7,940 nucleotides of DNA from contig CANQFO010000049.1 in the NCBI GenBank assembly GCA_947599755.1, forward strand, positions 1-7,940, given 5' to 3'. Of the stretch, positions 1-6,397 are shown piece by piece. Source of the DNA: an uncultured Bacilli bacterium. Its GTDB lineage: Bacteria; Bacillota_I; Bacilli_A; RF39; UBA660. The translations under genes and the position numbers were made by a program. The first letter of the stretch is position 1. Each line of letters opens with the position of its first letter. Below the pieces are notes generated by a model that searched no databases, was not told the DNA's origin, and saw nothing but the letters and a program-made list of their open reading frames with translations.

Positions 1-77
1 CGCCGTATACCGAACGGTACGTACGGTGGTGTGAGAGGGACAAATTTACGAAGTATTGTAAATTTTCTCTACTCGAT
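1..77 (+). mobile_element. Group II intron, 3' end (domains V and VI), truncated by window start
   Basis: The bases fold as the end of a group II self-splicing intron. Domain V: CGCCGTAT (1-8) pairs with GTACGGTG (21-28), the upper stem ACC (9-11) pairs with GGT (16-18) around loop GAAC (12-15), and the characteristic two-base bulge AC sits at 19-20. The catalytic triad position reads CGC (1-3), where most introns have AGC; CGC is known in class IIC introns. Domain VI: GAG (33-35) pairs with CTC (72-74), 36-40 with 66-70, and AAATTTAC (42-49) with GTAAATTT (58-65). A71 is left bulged, the expected lariat branch point, six bases before the last intron base. The intron ends with A76-T77, matching the AY rule. 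The body and any intron-encoded reverse transcriptase would lie to the left, outside the window. The 3' exon begins at T78. The class is not certain from this fragment. Confidence 0.92.
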
Positions 78-81
78 TCGC

Positions 82-108
82 AAAAAAAAGTACCTAAAAC
101 TAGGTACT
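82..108 (-). terminator. Intrinsic terminator of the LCP gene
   Basis: Read on the minus strand, AGTACCTA (108-101) and TAGGTACT (96-89) form a perfect 8-bp stem with a four-base loop (100-97), followed by a run of T (89-82 on the + strand reads as A). This is the layout of a rho-independent terminator. The stem overlaps the TAG stop codon (109-107) of the LCP gene, so transcription ends almost directly after translation. On the + strand no T-run follows the stem, so it should act only leftward. Confidence 0.88.
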
Positions 109-2128
109 AATCAAATTCTTCTTCGGCATCATCAGAAGGAACAGGAGAAGGAGAAGAACTAGGAGAAGGACTAGGAATAGATGGAGTCGGAGAAGAATCA
201 TTATCATCAAAATCATCTAAATCATCTTTATCATTTTTATCTTTTTCCTTGTCTTTATCTTTATCTTTAGTAGATTTTTCATCACTAGAACCAGATAAAG
301 TAAGAACAATTGAACCATTAATTTTATCTAAACGTCGATTTGCAGGTTGACTTTGAGAAACAACATAGCCACCACTTCCTTTGAAAGTAACACGAATACC
401 TAAACGACTTGCTGTAGCTCTAGCTGTAGCCTCACTATCCCCAGTAAAATCAGGAAGTAAAGAATAAGCAAAAGCAGATTTATAAGGACCTTCACCAATT
501 ACTTTTTTTTCATAAGGATCGTTAATAGAGAAAGAGAAGGATTTCACTTCTTCATGAGAAGCAAGTTCCAAATTTTCTTTCATTGCTTGAATAATCTCTT
601 TTCGACTATCTTTATTTGGAACATAATCCCAAAGTACCATTCTAGCTCGTTCATCATAAATCATCTGTCCAGTACCTTGTAAATATAATTGTTGAATACT
701 AATCAAATCTGCCTCATCAGCACTAAGACTTTTCTTAATAATATCTTTTCCAACATTATAGAAAGATAAAATTTGTTTTGTCGTTAAATTAGTATCCAAA
801 CTATTAGAAATAGTATTTAAAATTTCCGTAAATTTAGAAACATTAGTAATCGTTTTCATTTTATTAACAAGTGCCATAACAATCTCTTGTTGATGTTGTG
901 CACGACCAAAATCACCATTAACTAAAGCTTTTCTATTTCTAGCAAAAACAAGTGCTTCTTCACCATTTAAAGTCTGTAGTCCCTCATCAATACAGACCTC
1001 AGATCCACGAGAAGAATCATCTGTACAAAGTCTTTTAGGAACTTCAACCTCAACCCCACCAACTGCATCAACTAACTTAACAAGACCTTTAAAATTAATT
1101 TTAGCATAATAATCAATATGCACATCCAAATAATTCTCAATCGTATTCATCATACAATCATTTCCATAAGCAGCAGCATGAGTAATTTTATTTTCAGCTT
1201 TATCAGACCAACAAGCAATTGGAACATAACTATCACGAGGAATAGACAACATCGTAGCACTTAAAGTTTTGGGATTAAAAGTAATTAAAATTAACGTATC
1301 ACCATTCGCAATAGCATTTTTAGATAAAACCTCATCCGTAGAATCAATTCCCATAAGTAAAATCGTAAAAGGTTCAGTAATAGATTTACCACTAGAAGCA
1401 GTCTCAATAGAAGAAGTATCCGCTTTTCTCATTTTCTTGTCTTTAGAAAGAATAACCTTTGTATCTTTTTCAATATTTTCATATCCAGTAATTCCCGAAA
1501 ACATAGAAACATAACTACTAGAAACAAATAAATAATCTAATTCACCAGAATACATATCAGCAAGCATAGTAGTGTAATCATCATATTTTTTAATTTCATT
1601 TTCATCCTGTAAATGTTCTTCTCGAATCATTTCTTGAGGAATAATATATCCCTCAGGAGACTTCTTATCCGATAAAATACCAATAGTAGAATCAGAAATA
1701 TCAGAAACATCAGATATGGAATTAGTAGCCATAGTAAGCAAACTAGAAGAATAAGTAACATAAATTTTATTAATAGAATTTACCCTTCCATAAAGATAAT
1801 AAATTAATCCTCCACTACAGGAACAAACAAGAGAATAAAAAATCATAAATAGAATAAAACCAATTCGTTTGGATTCCTTTTTCTCTTTTTTTCTCTTTTT
1901 CTTTTTTCTCTTTTTTCGAAAAACAACTCGTACCTTACAAAGAAGAATCAAATCGATGAAAATTAATAATCCCATCACAATATACCGAATTAAATTTTCA
2001 ATAGAACTAAGAAGAGTCAATTCATAAATAAAAAATATACTAGAAAATAAAGAGAAAAAAAATAAAATCAAAATCAAGGCTTTTTTACCTTTAGATAATT
2101 TTTCTTTTTGTTCTTTTTCTTTAGTCAT
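107..2128 (-). CDS. LytR-CpsA-Psr (LCP) family protein with extra extracellular domains
   Basis: 673 residues. LCP proteins transfer lipid-linked glycopolymers (teichoic acid, capsule) onto peptidoglycan outside the membrane. Three membrane segments (about 16-38, 48-65, 89-113) are seen, with a very basic Lys/Arg stretch (about 66-88) between the last two. Residues about 123-230 resemble a type-2 periplasmic-binding fold, as in other N-terminally extended LCP proteins; this is an inference. The LCP core covers about 254-430. It has LLMGID, D265 and D277, IPRD (R298-D299), R397 and R399 in FARNR, and R409 in DFGR; their spacing matches the phosphate- and metal-binding residues known from pneumococcal Cps2A. 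Four cysteines in the core (306, 325, 368, 379) could form two disulfides. Residues about 550-613 look PASTA-like, and the tail (614-673) is Lys/Asp-rich, then Ser/Pro-rich, then acidic. The ATG at 2128 is chosen because GGAGG lies nine bases upstream; an in-frame ATG at 2194 falls in the promoter -35 box. The substrate glycopolymer is unknown. Confidence 0.93.
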   Translation of the reverse strand: MTKEKEQKEKLSKGKKALILILFFFSLFSSIFFIYELTLLSSIENLIRYIVMGLLIFIDLILLCKVRVVFRKKRKKKKRKKEKKESKRIGFILFMIFYSLVCSCSGGLIYYLYGRVNSINKIYVTYSSSLLTMATNSISDVSDISDSTIGILSDKKSPEGYIIPQEMIREEHLQDENEIKKYDDYTTMLADMYSGELDYLFVSSSYVSMFSGITGYENIEKDTKVILSKDKKMRKADTSSIETASSGKSITEPFTILLMGIDSTDEVLSKNAIANGDTLILITFNPKTLSATMLSIPRDSYVPIACWSDKAENKITHAAAYGNDCMMNTIENYLDVHIDYYAKINFKGLVKLVDAVGGVEVEVPKRLCTDDSSRGSEVCIDEGLQTLNGEEALVFARNRKALVNGDFGRAQHQQEIVMALVNKMKTITNVSKFTEILNTISNSLDTNLTTKQILSFYNVGKDIIKKSLSADEADLISIQQLYLQGTGQMIYDERARMVLWDYVPNKDSRKEIIQAMKENLELASHEEVKSFSFSINDPYEKKVIGEGPYKSAFAYSLLPDFTGDSEATARATASRLGIRVTFKGSGGYVVSQSQPANRRLDKINGSIVLTLSGSSDEKSTKDKDKDKEKDKNDKDDLDDFDDNDSSPTPSIPSPSPSSSPSPVPSDDAEEEFD

Positions 2129-2135
2129 AAATAAA

Positions 2136-2142
2136 TTCCTCC
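2136..2142 (-). promoter_or_regulatory. Ribosome binding site of the LCP gene
   Basis: On the minus strand GGAGGAA (2142-2136) lies upstream of the ATG at 2128, with nine bases between GGAGG and ATG. It decides the start: the more distal ATG at 2194 has no such site and lies within the promoter. Confidence 0.88.
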
Positions 2143-2165
2143 AATAAAATGAATCACTATCATAA

Positions 2166-2194
2166 ATTATACCTAATTTAGGAAAAATTATCAA
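2166..2194 (-). promoter_or_regulatory. SigA-type promoter of the LCP gene
   Basis: On the minus strand TTGATA (2194-2189) and a consensus TATAAT (2171-2166) are separated by exactly 17 bases. Transcription would start near 2159, giving a leader of about 30 bases that contains the ribosome binding site. Five of six bases match the -35 consensus and six of six the -10. Confidence 0.82.
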
Positions 2195-2207
2195 GATTTA
2201 GGAATAG

Positions 2208-2264
2208 TTGACAAAAAGAAAATGACAATCGTGTAAAATGTTGTCAAATAAGAAAAAACTGTCA
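2208..2264. promoter_or_regulatory. Cluster of TGACA/TGTCA motifs, possible operator
   Basis: Four copies of one pentamer lie in 57 bases: TGACA at 2209-2213 and 2223-2227, then its complement TGTCA at 2242-2246 and 2260-2264. The inner pair extends to a perfect inverted repeat TGACAA (2223-2228) / TTGTCA (2241-2246) with a 12-base gap; the third and fourth copies share TGTCAAA. The cluster sits between the divergent LCP and glucosaminidase genes, just upstream of the LCP -35 box. It could bind a dimeric regulator of both. TTGACA at 2208 could instead be a -35 box, with TGTAAA (2232-2237) as a poor -10 at 18-base spacing. No regulator family is recognised. Confidence 0.35.
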
Positions 2265-2299
2265 AAATATAAAGAAAAAAGACGAAAAATTTGTTACAA

Positions 2300-2305
2300 T
2301 ATAAT
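2300..2305 (+). promoter_or_regulatory. Probable -10 box of the glucosaminidase gene
   Basis: A consensus TATAAT lies 14 bases before the GAGGTGG ribosome binding site, so transcription would start near 2312 with a very short leader. No -35 box is visible at 15-19 bases upstream (that stretch is A-rich, about 2271-2282), so activity may depend on an activator or on the A-rich upstream DNA. An in-frame ATG at 2238 lies upstream of this box and would not be in the transcript. Confidence 0.45.
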
Positions 2306-2318
2306 AGAAAGAATAGAT

Positions 2319-2325
2319 GAGGTGG
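2319..2325 (+). promoter_or_regulatory. Ribosome binding site fixing a TTG start
   Basis: GAGGTGG at 2319-2325 is followed at five bases by TTG (2331-2333). The distal ATG at 2238 in the same frame has no ribosome binding site, and reading from it would put 31 mostly charged residues in front of a clean signal peptide. Confidence 0.8.
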
Positions 2326-2330
2326 TAGAA

Positions 2331-5300
2331 TTGAAAAAAAGTACAAAATATACAATTTTCCTTTTTATATTAGCTCTATTTACCATAAAAAATACCTATG
2401 CATATTCAGAAACAAATTATCAAAATAAATCTCTTTGTGGAAATTTCGAAGTAGCAGGATTTCATAGTGATGGTGGAATTGATCCCGTAAGTTGTCATGC
2501 AAATTATGAAAGTGCAAAATCATGGATGAAAAATAATGGAGCAGATGATTTAGCCATTATGACGAAAATAGGAGGAAAAACCCAAATTATTGATGCTAAT
2601 GTTGCTTTATTAGATTTAAGCGTCAATCCAGAAACCCTAACTTATTTTTACACAAATAGTGAATTAACGGGCTCATCTTATACTTATATGGATACAGGCT
2701 CTCTATATGGTGGAGTAGATGGAATTCATCTAGAAACTGCCTATTCTAATGCCAAAAATACATGGGTAGCCAAAGTAACCACAGGAAACTTTACTGGATG
2801 GATCCAAAAATCAACATATGAAATTGTTCCCATTACTTGGGTTAAATCATCTAGTAGCTACACAGTAACAAACGATTCAATTCGTCATAATTATGTAGCA
2901 AAAATTCAAAATACATACTCCGGATCAGCAGGAAGTACCATTGGACCAAAACCAGAAAACATAAATACAGGAACATATTATAGCTATGATGGTCATTATT
3001 TTTATACAGACAGAAAAATGTTAATTAAGGATAGAAAAAATAATACTTATGAACATGCCGTAAATAAAAATGAACCTTATTATAATTACTATATGTATCT
3101 ATCCAATCATACCAGAACAAGTTATTCGAGCATTAATATCGATGAATACATTAGAAACTCATTAGGAATTACACAAGATGTTTATGGAAATGCCAGTAGT
3201 AATGGTAGTTCAAGATTATATGGAAAAGGAACCTTTTTCTATTACGCCCAAGAAAAATATGGAGTAAATGCTATTTTAGCATTAAGTCTAAGTAGAAACG
3301 AAACAGGAAATGGTAGAAGTAATTTATCTATTAACAAGAATAACGGATTTGGACTAAATGCAGTAGATTCCAATCCAACTCAAGCAGCAAACTGGTATGC
3401 CTCATTTGCTAGTAGTATTCTAGGATACGCATCAAAATGGATAACTTATGGTTATGCTCACCCAAGAGATTGGCGCTATTTTGGACCCCAATTTGGAGAT
3501 AAATGGATTGGAATGAATGTAAAATATGCATCGGATACATATTGGAGTGAAAAAATGGCAGCAAATTACTATTCACTAGATAAAGCCAAAGGATTACAAG
3601 ATTATAACTATTATCAATTAGGAGTAGTAACAAGACAAGTAAATGCAAGAAAAGAAGCAAATAACCAGTCAAAACTTATCTATTCTTATCCTGAAGCAGA
3701 AGATGGAATAGTTATAATTGGAGAAGAAAAAGGAGAAACAGTAGAAGGAAATTCAACATGGTATAAAGTAGTAAGTGATTTAAATATTGACGAAAACGGG
3801 AATGAAATCACATCAGGAGATTATAATTGGAATGCATCAGTTTATATTCCAGCAGCTTACGTAAAAAAGATTAACAAAGGAAAACAAGGCTATATTTCTC
3901 CAAATAGTGTAACCAATTATCAAGATCAAGAATATGAATATGACTTATATGTCGAAAATACAGAACTAAAACCAAGAGTAGGAAAAACAAACAAAGAAAC
4001 AGTATATTATTATGATTCATCCGTACAAAGTCAAACAGGAAAACGTCTACTAAAAGATCGTTATGTAATGGTATATAGCGTAGCATATGATAAAAATCAT
4101 CTTCCCGTATCTTACTTAGTTACATCAGATTATAAATATGATCAAAAACATTGGATAAAAGCCGACGCATTAACCCTAATCAGTAATGATTACGGAAAAG
4201 TAACAGTATCAGTAGCCGGAAATCAGTATACTTGGGTAAACTCTGTTCCAGAAGATACCAAAGCAACCCTAATTAGTGGTCAATATACCAATTCATATGT
4301 ACCAGTTTTAGAGCAAAAAACAATCAATGGATATCTTTGGTATAAAGTACCAGTAGATTTAAGTGGAACAACAAATGAATTTGGATGGACCTTGGCTAGT
4401 GCTCCAGGAGTGGCAATCACTTTATCCACATCTATTGTGGAAAACAATGCCCCAACAATTAATGCATCAGATAAAATTCTTACTCAAGGAGATAAGTTTA
4501 ATGAATTAGAAGGAGTAAGTGCAAAAGATATAGAAGATGGAGATTTAACAAAACAAATAAAAGTAACCAATAATACAGTAAAGAAAGATACTGTAGGAAT
4601 CTATGAAGTAACCTATGAAGTAACAGACTCACAAAATGCAAAAACTACAAAAACAATTAAAGTAGAAGTAAAACCAAATCAAAAACCAGAAATTATTGCA
4701 GAAGATATAGAAATCATTCAAGGAAGAGACTATGAAGAAAAAGTATCTGCTAAAGATAATGAAGATGGAGACCTAACTGCCAAAGTCAAAGTAGTAGAAA
4801 ACACAGTCCAAAAAGATATCCCAGGAATATACAAAATTATCTATGAAGTAGAAGATAGTTATCATCAAACAACAAGAAAAGAAATTAAAGTAACGGTATT
4901 AAAAGATGAAAAACCAGAAATTATTGCTGATGATAAAGTATTAACCAAAGGAACTACATTTAAGGAAAAAGAAGGAGTAACTGCTATCGATAAAGAAGAC
5001 GGAGATTTAACAGAAAAAATTAAAGTAGTAAAAAATACGGTAGAAACAAAAGAAATTGGACAATATCAAGTAATTTATGAAGTAGAAGATAGCTATCATC
5101 AAAAAACAACCAAAGAAATAAAAGTAGAAGTAGTAAAAGATCAAAAACCAGAAATCATAGCAGAAGACAAAACAATTAATCTAAATGAAGAGTTTGATGA
5201 ATTAAAAGGAGTAAGTGCCATTGATCCAGAAGATGGAGATCTAACAAAACAAATAAAGGTTACAGAAAACACAGTAAATACAAAAGAAACAGGAATATAT

Positions 5301-6308
5301 AAAGTAATTTATCAAGTAGAAGACTCAAGTAAAAATAGTGTAGAAAAGGAAATTAAAGTAACCGTAGAAGAAAAAAAATTACAAACAAAAGAGGGAGAAT
5401 TCTATTTAGAAGAATTAAAATGGAAGGAAAAAGAACAAAATTATACAATCAGTGGTTATTTAATTATTCTAGATGAAGATAATAATGCAAAAAATACAAA
5501 ATATACATTGATTTTACAAAATAAACAAACCACAAAAGAATATTCCATTCCAATAGAAAAATGGATAAAAAATACACCATATGATTTAGGTAGTGAAAAT
5601 GAAAAAAGCTATTCCAATTCTTGGTTTAAGGGAACAGTAGAGATGAATGAAATTCCAGCAGGTGATTATGATCTATATATGGAAGCCATAAAAGATGATT
5701 TTTATACAAGACAAGTAGTAAACAATTTAATGAATAAAGAAATAGATAAAAGAGAACAATCAGAAGACAAAAACTATAATTTCAAAGTTCAATTATCTCT
5801 AAAATCAAAAAAAATAGAATTAAATATTAGAGAAGGAAATCTAATCACAAAATCAACAGCCAATACATTCCGTAATATGGTAAATGATTATGATTCTATG
5901 ACCTTCGAAAACAAGAAACTACATCTTGTAGGAACATCATATAATTATGATGGTACTTATAAAGAAAGCAACAAAATAACGAGAAAATTAATCTTAGAAA
6001 ACACAGAAAATTATAAACAATATCAATACGATCTAGGAAGTACCGATAAAGGAAGTTATAAAGTAAACTCAACAGATGGAAAAGATAAATCATTTGCATG
6101 GTATGATAAAATAATTGATGTTTCCAATCTACCAAAAGGAACTTATTCGATGATGGTCTACACCAAAACAATTGATTCAGAAGATTATGGAGAAATCAGT
6201 GATATTTTTGCTTCGATCACAAAAGCCGAAGAGAAAATAGAAAATAAAACGTATAAAATTACATTGAATAAGGAAAGACAAAATAGAATTGAATTAATAG
6301 TAGAATAA
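2331..6308 (+). CDS. Secreted GH73-type glucosaminidase with SH3-like and Ig-like repeats
   Basis: 1325 residues from a TTG start. GH73 enzymes cut the N-acetylglucosaminyl bond in peptidoglycan during wall growth or cell separation. A signal peptide (1-24: basic start, hydrophobic core, TYA cleavage before Tyr25) sends it out of the cell. Residues 25-295 hold a Cys36/Cys55 pair, probably a disulfide, and a YYSYDGHYFY stretch common ahead of such domains. The catalytic domain (about 297-425) contains NETGNG, with E324 as the likely acid. Three SH3-like segments follow (about 431-515, 541-617, 625-700), usual in wall binding. Then come four Ig-like repeats of the DUF5011/Cry22-like kind (705-782, 783-858, 859-936, 937-1014), each with EDGDLT and Y-V-D cores. 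Two related beta-rich modules (about 1018-1165 and 1185-1325) end the protein. There is no LPXTG signal or C-terminal membrane segment, so attachment must be non-covalent. It is divergent from the LCP gene and has its own terminator. The enzyme class is confident; the C-terminal modules are unrecognised. Confidence 0.88.
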   Translation: MKKSTKYTIFLFILALFTIKNTYAYSETNYQNKSLCGNFEVAGFHSDGGIDPVSCHANYESAKSWMKNNGADDLAIMTKIGGKTQIIDANVALLDLSVNPETLTYFYTNSELTGSSYTYMDTGSLYGGVDGIHLETAYSNAKNTWVAKVTTGNFTGWIQKSTYEIVPITWVKSSSSYTVTNDSIRHNYVAKIQNTYSGSAGSTIGPKPENINTGTYYSYDGHYFYTDRKMLIKDRKNNTYEHAVNKNEPYYNYYMYLSNHTRTSYSSINIDEYIRNSLGITQDVYGNASSNGSSRLYGKGTFFYYAQEKYGVNAILALSLSRNETGNGRSNLSINKNNGFGLNAVDSNPTQAANWYASFASSILGYASKWITYGYAHPRDWRYFGPQFGDKWIGMNVKYASDTYWSEKMAANYYSLDKAKGLQDYNYYQLGVVTRQVNARKEANNQSKLIYSYPEAEDGIVIIGEEKGETVEGNSTWYKVVSDLNIDENGNEITSGDYNWNASVYIPAAYVKKINKGKQGYISPNSVTNYQDQEYEYDLYVENTELKPRVGKTNKETVYYYDSSVQSQTGKRLLKDRYVMVYSVAYDKNHLPVSYLVTSDYKYDQKHWIKADALTLISNDYGKVTVSVAGNQYTWVNSVPEDTKATLISGQYTNSYVPVLEQKTINGYLWYKVPVDLSGTTNEFGWTLASAPGVAITLSTSIVENNAPTINASDKILTQGDKFNELEGVSAKDIEDGDLTKQIKVTNNTVKKDTVGIYEVTYEVTDSQNAKTTKTIKVEVKPNQKPEIIAEDIEIIQGRDYEEKVSAKDNEDGDLTAKVKVVENTVQKDIPGIYKIIYEVEDSYHQTTRKEIKVTVLKDEKPEIIADDKVLTKGTTFKEKEGVTAIDKEDGDLTEKIKVVKNTVETKEIGQYQVIYEVEDSYHQKTTKEIKVEVVKDQKPEIIAEDKTINLNEEFDELKGVSAIDPEDGDLTKQIKVTENTVNTKETGIYKVIYQVEDSSKNSVEKEIKVTVEEKKLQTKEGEFYLEELKWKEKEQNYTISGYLIILDEDNNAKNTKYTLILQNKQTTKEYSIPIEKWIKNTPYDLGSENEKSYSNSWFKGTVEMNEIPAGDYDLYMEAIKDDFYTRQVVNNLMNKEIDKREQSEDKNYNFKVQLSLKSKKIELNIREGNLITKSTANTFRNMVNDYDSMTFENKKLHLVGTSYNYDGTYKESNKITRKLILENTENYKQYQYDLGSTDKGSYKVNSTDGKDKSFAWYDKIIDVSNLPKGTYSMMVYTKTIDSEDYGEISDIFASITKAEEKIENKTYKITLNKERQNRIELIVE
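4443..5372 (+). repeat. Four tandem Ig-like repeats inside the glucosaminidase gene
   Basis: Four in-frame units of 78, 76, 78 and 78 codons start at 4443, 4677, 4905 and 5139. Units two to four open with KPEIIA and all carry EDGDLT, an NTV strand and a final I-K-V strand. The second and third units share a YEVEDSYHQ block with high DNA similarity, suggesting the most recent duplication. Such arrays act as stiff spacers that hold a catalytic domain away from the surface. Copy number may vary between strains. Confidence 0.85.
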
Positions 6309-6338
6309 AAGAAAACAAAAAAAGTTTTCTTTTTCTTT
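6307..6338 (+). terminator. Intrinsic terminator of the glucosaminidase gene
   Basis: AAAAGAAAAC (6307-6316) pairs perfectly over 10 bp with GTTTTCTTTT (6324-6333) around an all-A loop of seven bases. A T-rich tail runs to 6338. The stem overlaps the TAA stop codon, as the LCP terminator overlaps its own stop. It has only two G-C pairs, so it is weak by the usual measure, but position and tail support it. Confidence 0.72.
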
Positions 6339-6346
6339 AGAAAAAA

Positions 6347-6375
6347 TTGCAACAAGAATAAAAATAAGATATTCT
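6347..6375 (+). promoter_or_regulatory. Possible weak promoter of the ThyX gene
   Basis: TTGCAA (6347-6352) and TATTCT (6370-6375) are 17 bases apart, with four of six consensus matches in each box. They lie between the preceding terminator and the ribosome binding site, where a promoter is expected. The match is modest, and other placements are possible in this A/T-rich DNA. Confidence 0.4.
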
Positions 6376-6384
6376 TAAAGTGAA

Positions 6385-6389
6385 GGGAG
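6385..6389 (+). promoter_or_regulatory. Ribosome binding site of the ThyX gene
   Basis: GGGAG, within GAAGGGAG (6382-6389), lies eight bases before the ATG at 6398 and supports that start. Confidence 0.8.
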
Positions 6390-6397
6390 TAGTATAA

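Noticed and set aside
1269..1514. An open frame of 81 codons opposite the LCP gene
   Set aside because: It is antisense to the conserved LCP core, has no convincing ribosome binding site and no recognisable protein features.
1737..1830. Possible lipoprotein signal (LVCSC) in the LCP protein
   Set aside because: It falls in the third membrane segment after two earlier ones and a Lys/Arg block; the lipobox spacing is poor and it is not an N-terminal signal peptide.
2129..2194. An in-frame ATG at 2194 that would extend the LCP protein by 22 residues
   Set aside because: It lies in the -35 box of a TTGATA-N17-TATAAT promoter and has no ribosome binding site; the ATG at 2128 has GGAGG nine bases upstream.
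2238..2330. An in-frame ATG at 2238 as start of the glucosaminidase
   Set aside because: There is no ribosome binding site, it lies upstream of the TATAAT at 2300, and it would bury the signal peptide behind 31 residues. TTG at 2331 follows GAGGTGG.
4443..5372. CRISPR-like or non-coding repeat array
   Set aside because: The repeats are about 230 bases, in frame and encode Ig-like domains.
3409..6171. Leu/His-rich open frames on the minus strand within the glucosaminidase gene
   Set aside because: They are low-complexity antisense translations of a conserved coding region, with no start signals.
6240..6308. C-terminal sorting signal in the glucosaminidase
   Set aside because: The end has no LPXTG-like motif, hydrophobic segment or basic tail, so sortase anchoring is not supported.
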